A DNA stretch of 64,000 nt from Oculatella sp. LEGE 06141 (GCF_015207605.1 NZ_JADEWO010000007.1:62001-126000); one strand, 5' to 3'. Shown: positions 38,240-47,632, numbered from the stretch's first letter. Translations and numbers: made by a program. Notes: a model not told the origin generated them from the letters alone.

Positions 38240-41200
38240 CTACTGCTTAGAGCCAATGGTTAAGAGCCGATCCAGTTCGTTTACCACGCCGCTCATTGAC
38301 ACCGAAGGCGGCAGAATGCGTGTAGCGATCGCCCCCAACCGTTGCCACATCAGTGGAATACTGTCATCACCCGCTGATTCCTGGGCATGAGATTGCCACA
38401 GCAAAATAGGAGGTTTAGGAGAAAGCTGCTCCAGTGGAGGCAGCGCGGATAGCGCCGATGGATGAGGAGCCGACTGCCCCAGGCAAATTAACAGCCCATC
38501 AACGCTCTGATGCTGCAACTGCTGTAACACCTCAGACCAGGAATAGCCAATGGAACTGCGTAAACCAGCGGCCTGCACATACTGGGCACAGGCTTGCAGC
38601 CATTCTGCCGTCTTGGCTGGGTAAGCGGTGGGCACCGAGGGATTCATTGCGATCGCCCAATCCGCCTGAATCATGCTGGCTTCAACGATCAAAACATGAG
38701 GCGACCAGCTCAACCCTGCTGCCACTTCCATGACCTGAAGCAACGCAGACGGATCGGGCTGAGTGCTGCTACCAGGAGGGGCAGACGTGCGTGCCAAACA
38801 GGGAAACACTGACAAACCGACCACCTGATTGGCAGCCTGAGTCGTTTCAGCCGTCAGGGTAACCAGCGGAACAGCGGCCAGGAAAGGATACTGGCTGAGT
38901 TGCTTCAGGTAACTCAGCGGATCGGCAAGGGTGCTATCAAATAAAACCAGGTCTGGCTTCCAGACTCGTGTCAGCAGGTCGGCTTGGTCAAGATCATCCA
39001 CCTCTAACACCCGACAGCGATAGGGAAACAACACCTCATTTAAATCGGCAATGGGTGGAGAAAGCGCATCGGTTAACGGTTCCGGGCTTGCTACCCGCAG
39101 ATGCAGCACCGTAATATTCAAAACAGCATCCAGCGGCTGGCCTGGTTCTGGTGGAGCGGTGAGCTGCTCCAGACAGAGCTGAAGCGCCTCAGCTTGGATG
39201 GGCAAACTTAAAAAGCCACTGGCTCCATTGCGAAGTGCCTGCACCTTTTCGACCGGGCTGGCCGTCACCAGGATGGGAATAGAGCAAGTGTCGTCATCGG
39301 TTTTCAGCAGGGTTAAAACATCCCAACCAGACAGCAGCGGCAATAGCGGATTCAGGAAAACCACTCCTGGCTGTAGCCGCCGAATTTTTTCAATCGCCTC
39401 TGTGCCTGAACGGGCGATCGCCACCCGATAGCCCAGCTCGGTTAAATGGCGAGTCAGCGCCTGACAAAAGGGCGGCACGGCTTCCGCCACGATCGCCAGC
39501 CGATTGCGGATCGGGGTGGACGTTGGCGGCATAAGATGAATGGTTTTAGCCTTGAACCTGGCAGACGTAGCGGGTGGGTGGGGCGGCAGTAGCAACGTAA
39601 AGTGGCTCCCTTCTCCCTCCACCGAGGTAAACGTTACATCCCCACCATGCAGCCACGCTAGCCGTTGGGTTAAAACCAGCCCCAGCCCTGTCCCTTCAAA
39701 ATGCCGGGTGAGCGGATTGGCTAACGGCTCGCCCTTCTGGAAAATCAGGTGTTGCCGATCGGTTGGAATGCCAATGCCGGTATCCCAGACGGTAAAGGCT
39801 AACCAACCTTCCCAGGCTTCAACCGTCAGGCCAATCTTACCGCTGGGTTCTGTAAACTTGAGCGCATTGGACAACAGATTGACCAGCATTTGCCGCAGCC
39901 GCATTTCGTCGGCCATGAGCGTCTCTAGCCCGGGTTGGCGCTTGACGTGAAAGTCGATCGCCTGCCAACCTATTTTCTGAATCTGCCCCTCCGGATCTAG
40001 CGGCTGTAGCTGTAGTGCTTGGTGGTATGCCTGCTGACAAATGTCTTCAATTTGAACCGGTTCCAGCGTCAGCTCCATCTCCCCGGTTTCAATTCGAGTC
40101 AGGTCGAGAATATCATTAACAATCAGGACTAGATGGCGACCGCTCTGGTGAATCAGATCGGCATATCGCTTTTGGCGATCGTTCAATGCCCCTAATGTCT
40201 GCTCTCTTAGCAAACTGGACAGCCCTAAAATAGCGGTTAGCGGTGTTTTAAGCTCGTGGCTAATACAGGCCAAAAACTCGTCCTTGAGCCGATTAAGCTG
40301 CACCAAATCGGCATTCTTTGCCGCCAACTCTTTTGCCACCTGCTGTGGTTCAGTGGTGTCTTGCGCCACCACAAGCCACAGCGATTCTGTTTGGTCTACG
40401 GACTGGTCTACGGACTGATTCGCCATCGTCCAGGTTGGGTCGGCGCTAAACCCCAGCGTCGCCAGTTGAAAATGAGCCTGGGATGAGGCGGATTGGAGGC
40501 CACGCCTCACGGGTGATGACTGGGTTGGTAACGAAACAATAGCTTCCAGTGGAATTTTGACAAGTTGCCAGACGCGATCGGAGCCATTTTTCATGGGGCA
40601 AATGCACACACAGCTATCGGCATCTTGCCCCGGCTGGCACCACCCCAACGAAGTGGCTTCTGGCTCCAACATGGCGGGAGGCGGTAAAACGGATTGTAAG
40701 GCTGCTCCTGATACGCCATCGCGATCGCCCTCTCTAGCGGGCTGCGAATCAGGTTGAAACGTTGCAGGAGCCATTGTCCCCAGTAGCTGAGCTGCTTCCT
40801 GGCGAATTTGTACCGGATCTTGCATCTCGCCAACTTGCTGCCGCCATGCCAGGTTTTGGGCGATCGCCCGTCCTGAATGGGTTTGCAGCATAATCGGCAA
40901 CGGCAAGCGTTCCAAAAGGGCAATCAGTGGTTCCAGGTGAAACGCAGCGGCAGCACTGGCCTGGTTCAGTTCGCCTGACGGCGCTACGCCATCTTGCCCC
41001 TCGGCAGGGTCGGGATGAGCTGCTAAAAACCGCAGCAGCCGCAGACGATTCAACAGGCCCAGAAATCCACCAGCGGCATCGACCACTGCCCACTGCTCCT
41101 GCTCAACCTGCCGCAAATAGGGATAAAACTGACTGAGTGTCCAATGGGCTGGCAACACCCCAACCGGATCAAGCAGCGGCTGCCCCATTTCGGTCGCCAG

Positions 41201-41452
41201 ACACTTCAGCCGCTGTTGCAATCTGGGATCGGCAGTAGTGCTTCGACCTGAATCGATCGAGGCATGGTCTTCAAAGAGATAGAACAGTAATTTCTGCAAC
41301 CCAATCATGCCAACTGGATGATGCGCGTCGTTCAACATCACAGCATGGTCGCTGCCCGTTTGCCGCAGCAATTCCAGCACTGTCGCCAAACTGGCAGTTT
41401 CAGTACAAACCGGAACTGGAGCAATAAATTCTCTTAAACAAAGGGCAGACAT
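38240..41452 (-). CDS. hybrid histidine kinase with CBS pair and three receiver-like domains
   Basis: 1070 residues, no membrane helix. Order: two CBS-like modules (about 5-60 and 90-143), a PAS-like region (about 170-365), a HisKA domain with ACISHELKTPLTAILG (His399), an HATPase domain (N box NLLSNALKF near 525, DTGIGIP 557, GTGLGL 587), then three receiver-like domains (about 650-765, 778-885 and 918-1065). The first receiver has Asn701 (FLNPLLP) where the phospho-Asp should be and lacks the conserved Lys; the second keeps Asp839 (LVLFDST); the third is degenerate. The Asp-less receiver recalls CikA. A tandem 12-base duplication (40393-40416) encodes SVDQSVDQ. It diverges from kaiA across 362 bases. 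Confidence 0.9.
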   Translation of the reverse strand: MSALCLREFIAPVPVCTETASLATVLELLRQTGSDHAVMLNDAHHPVGMIGLQKLLFYLFEDHASIDSGRSTTADPRLQQRLKCLATEMGQPLLDPVGVLPAHWTLSQFYPYLRQVEQEQWAVVDAAGGFLGLLNRLRLLRFLAAHPDPAEGQDGVAPSGELNQASAAAAFHLEPLIALLERLPLPIMLQTHSGRAIAQNLAWRQQVGEMQDPVQIRQEAAQLLGTMAPATFQPDSQPAREGDRDGVSGAALQSVLPPPAMLEPEATSLGWCQPGQDADSCVCICPMKNGSDRVWQLVKIPLEAIVSLPTQSSPVRRGLQSASSQAHFQLATLGFSADPTWTMANQSVDQSVDQTESLWLVVAQDTTEPQQVAKELAAKNADLVQLNRLKDEFLACISHELKTPLTAILGLSSLLREQTLGALNDRQKRYADLIHQSGRHLVLIVNDILDLTRIETGEMELTLEPVQIEDICQQAYHQALQLQPLDPEGQIQKIGWQAIDFHVKRQPGLETLMADEMRLRQMLVNLLSNALKFTEPSGKIGLTVEAWEGWLAFTVWDTGIGIPTDRQHLIFQKGEPLANPLTRHFEGTGLGLVLTQRLAWLHGGDVTFTSVEGEGSHFTLLLPPHPPATSARFKAKTIHLMPPTSTPIRNRLAIVAEAVPPFCQALTRHLTELGYRVAIARSGTEAIEKIRRLQPGVVFLNPLLPLLSGWDVLTLLKTDDDTCSIPILVTASPVEKVQALRNGASGFLSLPIQAEALQLCLEQLTAPPEPGQPLDAVLNITVLHLRVASPEPLTDALSPPIADLNEVLFPYRCRVLEVDDLDQADLLTRVWKPDLVLFDSTLADPLSYLKQLSQYPFLAAVPLVTLTAETTQAANQVVGLSVFPCLARTSAPPGSSTQPDPSALLQVMEVAAGLSWSPHVLIVEASMIQADWAIAMNPSVPTAYPAKTAEWLQACAQYVQAAGLRSSIGYSWSEVLQQLQHQSVDGLLICLGQSAPHPSALSALPPLEQLSPKPPILLWQSHAQESAGDDSIPLMWQRLGAIATRILPPSVSMSGVVNELDRLLTIGSKQ

Positions 41453-41814
41453 TCGGTGCGTAGTACGTAAAACAGCTAGACAGAACTCAATGGCAGGAGA
41501 TGTCTACTGTCAATCTTGTTCACGGCTCACAGCCCATCAACCATTGCTCAGCCGTTATACCCGGTCGGAAACCCAACCCATTACTTAAGCGGCCTCTAAG
41601 CACCAACGCGATCGCCTCAGTAACCCCTCCAATGCTGCTTACTGACTGAACGATAAGCGGTTGCTTTCTATTTCTCTGACTCTAGCTTAATTATCGCTGC
41701 ACGATTCCAAGGAAACAGCGTTTTCAACTACAATAAATGTTAATTATTCTAATGCTTATTAACACTCCTACAAAAATGGTAGTCCAGTTCTATCGTTTCG
41801 CGCGTCCATAAATT
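41453..41814. promoter_or_regulatory. shared promoter region of kaiA and the hybrid kinase
   Basis: 362 bases between divergent genes, with no open frame of note. The right third is A/T-rich. An inverted repeat TGTTAAT (41738-41744) and ATTAACA (41758-41764) lies about 50 bases before the kaiA start and could be an operator; promoter boxes cannot be assigned by eye. Confidence 0.55.
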
Positions 41815-42705
41815 TTGCGTTCTCAACTGTCGCTTTGCTCGTTGGTTCAATCAGATGCATTAGCCCAGTCTCTCCGGCAGCATCTGAGAGACAAGCCATA
41901 CGCTTGGGTGGAATGTACCTCCGAGCCTGAATTTCTCGATTTCGTGATGAAGGAAAAGCGGCAGATTGACTGCCTGCTGCTAGAGTACGACGCTGATTTG
42001 GTGTCTTTACTGAAGCAGCTTAAACAAAGTGCCGTTTTTCTGCCCGCCGCTATCCTGGATTCAGGCGCTCCGTCTGCGGCTAACCCCAACAGTGGGGCGA
42101 AGGCGGCGGCTCGTTCCGAGTCTGCTTTAACGGCTGCAACCCTTTATCATGGGGCAACGTTGCACTTACCTGCGATTCAGCTTGGTCAGATCGATCGCTT
42201 GATTCACAAAGCAATTGACGACTTTCTCAACCTGTCCCCCACCGACCCCGCCGAGGCGGTCGATCCACTCAAGGCATTAGCCACCCACAATTCTCTGATG
42301 CAACAGCAGCGGCGGTTGGCTGAGAAATTAGAGGAGAGACTGGGATATCTCGGTGTGTACTACAAGCGGAATCCACAAAACTTCTTTCGTCACCTGACTC
42401 AGTCTCAAAAACAGGAACTATTGAGACAGCTCAAGGCTGACTACCGAGACATTGTTCTGCACTATTTTTCAAATGATCCAAAGTTAAACGAACGGATCGA
42501 TAATTTTGTCAACATGGCATTTTTTGCCGACATCTCGGTGCCTCAGCTCGTGGAAATTCATATGGAGTTAATTGACGAATTTGCGAAACAATTGAAGCTA
42601 GAGGGACGGAGTGATGAAGTTCTGTTGGACTATCGCCTCACATTAATCGATACGATCGCGCATCTGTGTGAGATGTATCGGCGATCGATTCCCAGGGAAA
42701 CCTGA
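41815..42705 (+). CDS. kaiA: circadian clock protein KaiA
   Basis: 296 residues, slightly longer than the 284-residue Synechococcus elongatus protein, so it has both domains, unlike the short KaiA of some Nostoc strains. The N-terminal pseudo-receiver (1-135) opens RSQLSLCSLVQSDALA and has an extra loop (about 84-105, Ala/Ser/Asn-rich). The C-terminal bundle (about 180-290) has LGVYYKRNPQNFFRHL, DIVLHYFSNDPKLNERID and NMAFFADISVPQLVEIHME. KaiA stimulates KaiC autophosphorylation by binding its C-terminal A-loop. The start codon is TTG; no ATG lies near, and the residues that follow align with the family start. kaiB begins 95 bases downstream. Confidence 0.95.
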   Translation: MRSQLSLCSLVQSDALAQSLRQHLRDKPYAWVECTSEPEFLDFVMKEKRQIDCLLLEYDADLVSLLKQLKQSAVFLPAAILDSGAPSAANPNSGAKAAARSESALTAATLYHGATLHLPAIQLGQIDRLIHKAIDDFLNLSPTDPAEAVDPLKALATHNSLMQQQRRLAEKLEERLGYLGVYYKRNPQNFFRHLTQSQKQELLRQLKADYRDIVLHYFSNDPKLNERIDNFVNMAFFADISVPQLVEIHMELIDEFAKQLKLEGRSDEVLLDYRLTLIDTIAHLCEMYRRSIPRET

Positions 42706-42800
42706 CCTGTGGGTGTCTGTCACAGTGCGCCGCTTGAACTAACCTTAAGTACCAGAAAACTCATCGCGTCTGGTGGTAGAACAGCCATTAATCAAAATCC

Positions 42801-43115
42801 ATGAGTCCTCTCAAAAAGACCTACATCCTAAAGCTTTATGTTGCTGGGAATACTCCAAACTCGGTGCGGGCACTTAAAACCCTGAACAACATCTTGGAAA
42901 AAGAGTTTCAGGGCGTTTATGCGCTCAAGGTAATCGATGTACTCAAAAATCCACAGCTAGCGGAAGAAGACAAGATTTTGGCTACGCCAACGTTGGCTAA
43001 AATTTTGCCACCGCCAGTGCGTAAAATCATTGGTGATTTGTCCGATCGCGAGAAGGTGCTAATCGGTCTGGATTTGCTCTATGACGAGCTACTCGAAGAC
43101 GAAGCAGAGGGGTAA
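42801..43115 (+). CDS. kaiB: circadian clock protein KaiB
   Basis: 104 residues (about 102 in S. elongatus). [45 protein letters not shown] and [25 protein letters not shown] cover the thioredoxin-like fold-switching protein; the cis-proline region [13 protein letters not shown] is intact. The acidic tail is EDEAEG. In the clock, KaiB changes fold, binds the CI ring of phosphorylated KaiC and sequesters KaiA. It is 95 bases after kaiA and 457 bases before kaiC. Confidence 0.97.
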   Translation: MSPLKKTYILKLYVAGNTPNSVRALKTLNNILEKEFQGVYALKVIDVLKNPQLAEEDKILATPTLAKILPPPVRKIIGDLSDREKVLIGLDLLYDELLEDEAEG

Positions 43116-43572
43116 GCCTGATGCCAATCTGGTTAAAGTATTAAGCAGATGCCTTAGCTGAAGATATCGCTCTCTAGGAGGTGGCTCCTGCCCCCGGTTG
43201 GGCAAACCTGGTCGCGTACCGCTTCTTACTTAGTTAGGATTTTATTGCACAGTGTATGAAAATAGGTTGGCTTAACCTCCGGTGCTTGGAGAATGTCTGA
43301 GAAGGATGCAACAGTTTGCATTAGCCCCCTAAATCTCCTGCTCTGGGGGACGTTAAGACAGAATTGGCTCGGAAGTCCCCACACCGTGGGGATTGGGACG
43401 ATTCGAGTTGGGCTTAATGCATCTCAGCCATGCTCTTGAATCCAAACGTGACTGAATACACTTCAAAAAATGGCGATCGCAGTTGTTAAGCCTGATCAAT
43501 GAACGGCCTCCAACGAGCTGAGCAATTGCACCGTCTTTAATCTATACGCTTAATAACGCTACGAGAAACGTA
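43116..43572. other. kaiB-kaiC intergenic region
   Basis: 457 bases without a gene, unusually long for a kaiBC pair. It carries a dispersed repeat (43324-43397) and, near the right end, a HIP1 octamer at about 43471. No terminator with a T-run was seen after kaiB. The length would allow a separate kaiC promoter. Confidence 0.6.
43324..43397 (+). repeat. dispersed GGCTCGGAAG-type repeat, plus orientation
   Basis: GCCCCCTAAATCTCC, CTGGGGGACGTTAAGAC, AATTGGCTCGGAAGTCCCC and GTGGGGATTGGG, in that order. The reverse complement of 29881-29940 has the same blocks at the same spacing. It lies inside the kaiB-kaiC gap. Confidence 0.7.
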
Positions 43573-45138
43573 ATGACTCAAACGAATCAGACGGGACAAC
43601 AAAGTGAATCTCGGTTGACGGGAGTGCAAAAGATTCGCACCATGATCGAAGGCTTTGACGACATCAGCAACGGTGGCTTGCCCATCGGTCGTACAACCCT
43701 GGTCAGTGGTACTTCTGGGACCGGGAAAACGCTATTTGCGGTGCAATTCCTCTACAACGGCATCGTCAATTTTGATGAAGCGGGCATTTTTGTCACCTTC
43801 GAAGAATCACCGGCTGACATTATCAAAAATGCGTTTAGCTTTGGGTGGGACTTACAACGCCTGATTGACGAGGGCAAGCTGTTTATTTTAGATGCTTCAC
43901 CCGACCCGGAAGGGCAAGAGGTGGTGGGCAGTTTCGATCTGTCTGCCCTGATTGAGCGCATTCAGTACGCCATTCGTAAATATAAAGCCCGACGCGTGTC
44001 CATTGACTCAGTGACAGCGGTCTTTCAGCAGTATGATGCTGCCTCTGTAGTGCGGCGCGAGATCTTTCGCTTGGTTGCACGGCTGAAACAAGTGGGTGCC
44101 ACGACGATTATGACAACGGAACGGGTGGAGGAGTATGGCCCCGTTGCTCGCTTTGGCGTTGAAGAATTTGTTTCAGATAATGTCGTTATTGTCCGCAATG
44201 CCCTGGAGGGCGAACGGCGACGGCGCACGATCGAAATTCTCAAGCTGCGGGGCACCACCCACATGAAAGGAGAATATCCGTTTACCATTACCAACCACGG
44301 CGTTAACATCTTTCCGCTGGGCGCAATGCGGTTAACGCAGCGATCGTCCAATGTGCGGGTGTCCTCTGGAGTCAAAACGCTGGATGAGATGTGTGGGGGC
44401 GGTTTCTTCAAAGATTCCATCATCCTGGCAACCGGAGCGACCGGAACCGGTAAAACGCTGCTCGTGAGCAAATTTTTGCAGGATGGTTGCCGCGTAAACG
44501 AACGCGCCTTGCTGTTTGCTTACGAAGAGTCGCGGGCGCAGCTCTCGCGCAACGCCTATTCCTGGGGCATTGATTTTGAGGAGCTAGAGCAGAAAGGCTT
44601 ACTGAAGATTATCTGTGCTTACCCCGAATCTGCTGGCTTAGAAGACCACCTGCAAATCATCAAATCTGAAATTTCAGAATTCAAACCGTCTCGCATTGCG
44701 ATCGACTCCCTATCGGCTCTGGCTAGAGGCGTGAGCAACAATGCCTTTCGTCAGTTTGTGATTGGGGTGACTGGTTTTGCCAAACAGGAAGAAATCACTG
44801 GCTTTTTTACCAACACCAGCGATCAGTTTATGGGGTCAAACTCCATCACCGACTCTCATATTTCTACAATTACCGACAGCATTTTGCTGTTGCAGTATGT
44901 GGAAATTCGAGGTGAAATGGCGCGTGCTATTAACGTCTTCAAAATGCGCGGCTCCTGGCACGACAAAGGCATCCGTGAATATACCATCAGCGAACAGGGG
45001 CCAGAGATTAAAGATTCCTTCCGCAACTTTGAAGGCATCATCAGCGGTTCACCCAGCCGCGTGGCAATGGACGAGAAAAGTGAACTGTCCCGGATTATGC
45101 GAGGCTTCCAGGAGTCAAACACAGACGAAGCGATCTAA
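43573..45138 (+). CDS. kaiC: circadian clock ATPase/autokinase KaiC
   Basis: 521 residues, two RecA-like repeats. CI has Walker A GTSGTGKT (46-53) and the catalytic glutamates FEESPAD (77-78). CII has Walker A GATGTGKT (288-295). Counting from the chosen start, the phosphosites fall at Thr426 (SITDSH), Ser431 and Thr432 (HISTITD), the same numbers as in S. elongatus, which confirms the start. The C-terminal A-loop region and tail (GSWHDKGIREYTISEQGPEI, SFRNFEGIISGSPSR) are complete. KaiC is the phosphorylating hexamer at the centre of the clock. Confidence 0.98.
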   Translation: MTQTNQTGQQSESRLTGVQKIRTMIEGFDDISNGGLPIGRTTLVSGTSGTGKTLFAVQFLYNGIVNFDEAGIFVTFEESPADIIKNAFSFGWDLQRLIDEGKLFILDASPDPEGQEVVGSFDLSALIERIQYAIRKYKARRVSIDSVTAVFQQYDAASVVRREIFRLVARLKQVGATTIMTTERVEEYGPVARFGVEEFVSDNVVIVRNALEGERRRRTIEILKLRGTTHMKGEYPFTITNHGVNIFPLGAMRLTQRSSNVRVSSGVKTLDEMCGGGFFKDSIILATGATGTGKTLLVSKFLQDGCRVNERALLFAYEESRAQLSRNAYSWGIDFEELEQKGLLKIICAYPESAGLEDHLQIIKSEISEFKPSRIAIDSLSALARGVSNNAFRQFVIGVTGFAKQEEITGFFTNTSDQFMGSNSITDSHISTITDSILLLQYVEIRGEMARAINVFKMRGSWHDKGIREYTISEQGPEIKDSFRNFEGIISGSPSRVAMDEKSELSRIMRGFQESNTDEAI

Positions 45139-45177
45139 CGATCAGGCGCGTCTCCAGGCACAGACGGCTGGTCTGCG

Positions 45178-45579
45178 TTACTGAGCTGGGCCAGGATGGC
45201 TAACGGCAACGGCATCCGTGTCTACGGCTCGTGTTCCATCAACCTGGCTAACAATATGAACAATTTGGTCAAGCACTTTTTGGTCGGTTATCTGCCCCTG
45301 TAGGGCGATAACGCTACCCTGCTGCACCAGCGAGATGCTGTCGATGGTAGACGTGTTTGGGTCACTGTCCAGGGCGATCGCCACTCGTTTGACCAAACCG
45401 CCCGCGTCGTACTCGCCTTCTACACCCATGCACTCCGGTGGTGGCGGTGGGTTGTGCAGTCCCGCTTTCTCGCGCAAATCCTGGTCGTAGTTGCCAGTTA
45501 ACCCCGGCCCCATTCCGGCTCCGCCTTTGTGAGACCCTTCAACGGCTGGATCTGCTGCAATTCTGTCTAGCCAACTCAT
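45178..45579 (-). CDS. BON-domain protein
   Basis: 133 residues. An N-terminal polar segment rich in Gly and Pro (DPAVEGSHKGGAGMGPG, NPPPPPECMG) precedes a BON domain (about 60-125) with VKRVAIALDSDP, SVIALQGQITDQKVLDQIV and IVSQVDGTRAVDTDAVAV. BON domains bind membranes or other envelope parts, and members such as OsmY are stress-induced. No signal peptide is visible. It is convergent with kaiC, 39 bases away, and follows the YflT-like gene on the same strand by 78 bases; the pair look like a stress-response unit. Confidence 0.88.
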   Translation of the reverse strand: MSWLDRIAADPAVEGSHKGGAGMGPGLTGNYDQDLREKAGLHNPPPPPECMGVEGEYDAGGLVKRVAIALDSDPNTSTIDSISLVQQGSVIALQGQITDQKVLDQIVHIVSQVDGTRAVDTDAVAVSHPGPAQ

Positions 45580-45657
45580 CGTGTGTCATCCTCCCTATTG
45601 AGAACCGAAGCACCGCACTCCCCAACCGCCTGTCCGCGTGTCGAAGCTGTATCAGGC

Positions 45658-46170
45658 TTATTCCTGGATGAGACCCCCCTGTTGCCGCACAATTTCCTCC
45701 GCTTTATGGACGTCGGGTTCTGTCCCTTCGATCGCCAACAGGTACTTATGAGAGAGGCGGGTGCGGTCTGGGTCTTGCCTGGAAGCAGGAGCATTTAGCC
45801 CGGAGAATCCACCTAGAGCCGCGCCTGCCGCTGCACCCACCCCACTGGCCAGCAGCATTACCCCAATGAAGAAGCCCGATGGCTGCATAAAGGAGGCAGG
45901 CGTTAACCCGGGAAAGTCTTGTCCAGCAAGGCTAAGCAGCAGTCCAGCCATTGCTCCTAAAAGTGTGCCAGCGATCGCCCCACCACCAGCACTTCTACCA
46001 GACTGAGTTTGGTTAGAGGAGGGGTTAGGGTCGATCGCCTGTGTCGTTAAAGAGAGATGATCTGGTGAAAACCCTGCCGATTGCAGTTGGGTTTGGGCGG
46101 CTTCTGCGGCTTGTTGTGAGTCGAAGCTACCGACTGCGCGTCGATATTGAGTTGACCCTTGATATGTCAT
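45658..46170 (-). CDS. YflT-like general stress protein
   Basis: 170 residues. The N-terminal part has RRAVGSFDSQQAAEAAQTQLQSAGF, the YflT heat-induced stress protein domain, then a Ser/Gln linker and a glycine-rich hydrophobic core (about 63-115, GGGAIAGTLLGAMAGLLLS, GVGAAAGAALGGFSG) able to form two membrane helices, then a short C-terminal domain SHKYLLAIEGTEPDVHKAEEIV. The layout suggests a membrane-associated stress protein whose action is unknown. Upstream neighbour of the BON gene on the same strand. Confidence 0.8.
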   Translation of the reverse strand: MTYQGSTQYRRAVGSFDSQQAAEAAQTQLQSAGFSPDHLSLTTQAIDPNPSSNQTQSGRSAGGGAIAGTLLGAMAGLLLSLAGQDFPGLTPASFMQPSGFFIGVMLLASGVGAAAGAALGGFSGLNAPASRQDPDRTRLSHKYLLAIEGTEPDVHKAEEIVRQQGGLIQE

Positions 46171-46438
46171 ACGGCTCGTTCTCCAAAGCGGAGCAATTTG
46201 GTCCTATTTATTCACTTGATCGTGACTAGTTTGGGGCAGACAAATCCTCATACTAAAGCGACAAAGATATAAGGAAGGTCTATGCCGTTGGGGTGAACGA
46301 ATGAGGCAAGAGAAACGTTTTACAGGGCAGATGAGCCAGTTTGGGACTGGCAATTACTAATTTTCATCCAGGGTTTCCTGAATGTGGAGCCGATCGCTGT
46401 CAAAGATAGACAGGGAATTAGAACCATAAGGAACGTTC

Positions 46439-47632
46439 ATGGGTGATTTTTGTCTGCTGGCGGCCAGCCTCATCGCGCAGGAAAAACTGTCGGGCTGGCA
46501 AACTGCTGTGCCGCGATCGGCTCCCTCTGAAGTTTCAGGTACGCTAGAAACCCACGAACCACCCTGCGCTACTGTGGTGAAGCACTCGATCGCCACCGTT
46601 GAAGTTCATCAGCCAGAATTTAGTCGCTCCAAGCAAACCGTTCCTTCTAAACTGCGGAACGCTGGAGCGGCTCGCAGTAGCCAGCCGAACCTTCACCCGT
46701 CTAATGACGCACCCTCCGATGACCGCCCCACCCAGGAAGCGCCGTCCAGCCCACTCACTGCCGTACCGCATCCAGAAGTAGACCCGCCAAGGCCACAACC
46801 TGCGATAGAGAGAGTGCCGCCAACCGTTCCAGGCGTTCCTGCACCGTTGCCATCCCCACCACTGCTCCCCAATGAGCCAGCCTCCGAAACGTCGGTGGTG
46901 TTGCCGCCAGTCTATCCGCGTCAGCACAGCGGTGGCCCCACCACCGGAAGCCAGCTCTATCATCAGCGCTGGGCGGCCTTGCAAGCCGGACGGCTGTACA
47001 CTCGCCTGCCTGCTAATAGCTATCGAGATCGTTGGATTGATGCCGCCGACCAGCCCACCTATCAGCAATGGCAGCAGTTGCTGGCGCAAGAAGCCAGCGT
47101 AATGGCAAGCGCACAAGGTTCCAACCGTCTCACCGTGTTGTTGGGCGATTCTTTGAGCCTGTGGCTGCCCATTGAACAGTTGCCGAGCGATCGCTTCTGG
47201 CTTAACCAGGGTATTTCAGGAGATACTACCACGGGCGTGCTGCGTCGTTTGTCTGCCTTTGCCGACACCACTCCCGACTCGATCCATGTCATGATTGGCA
47301 TCAATGATTTGCGTCAGGGCATCAGCGATGAAGCGATGCTCAACAATATGCGTCAAATTATGCGCCAACTGCGCCAGAGCCATCCCAATACCCAGGTGTT
47401 GATGTACTCCATTTTGCCCACCCGGCTGGTTGCCATTCCGGCAGAACGGATTCGATCGCTCAACCACCAGATCGCCAGCATGGCTCAACAGGAACGGGTA
47501 GACTTTTTTGATTTGCAAACCTATTTTACCGACTCCCAGGGCAACTTGCGGCAAGACTTAACCACCGACGGGCTTCACCTCAACCCAAACGGGTACGCGG
47601 TTTGGCAATGGGCGATGCAACTTAATTCTTGA
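46439..47632 (+). CDS. SGNH/GDSL-type hydrolase
   Basis: 397 residues. Residues 1-155 are low-complexity, rich in Pro, Ser and Glu. The hydrolase domain (about 215-395) has block I LTVLLGDSLSLW (catalytic Ser), block II NQGISGDTTTGVL, block III MIGINDLRQGI and block V DGLHLNPNGY (catalytic Asp/His). Such enzymes deacylate polysaccharides or lipids, often in the envelope; no clear signal peptide is seen here. AAGGAAC five bases ahead of the ATG supports the start. Its stop overlaps the ATG of the NUDIX gene by one base (TGATG), so translation is probably coupled. Confidence 0.88.
   Translation: MGDFCLLAASLIAQEKLSGWQTAVPRSAPSEVSGTLETHEPPCATVVKHSIATVEVHQPEFSRSKQTVPSKLRNAGAARSSQPNLHPSNDAPSDDRPTQEAPSSPLTAVPHPEVDPPRPQPAIERVPPTVPGVPAPLPSPPLLPNEPASETSVVLPPVYPRQHSGGPTTGSQLYHQRWAALQAGRLYTRLPANSYRDRWIDAADQPTYQQWQQLLAQEASVMASAQGSNRLTVLLGDSLSLWLPIEQLPSDRFWLNQGISGDTTTGVLRRLSAFADTTPDSIHVMIGINDLRQGISDEAMLNNMRQIMRQLRQSHPNTQVLMYSILPTRLVAIPAERIRSLNHQIASMAQQERVDFFDLQTYFTDSQGNLRQDLTTDGLHLNPNGYAVWQWAMQLNS

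Noticed and set aside
46544-47116. 190-codon minus-strand frame
   Set aside because: Opposite the SGNH hydrolase; composition (Trp, Arg, Gly) is that of an antisense shadow.
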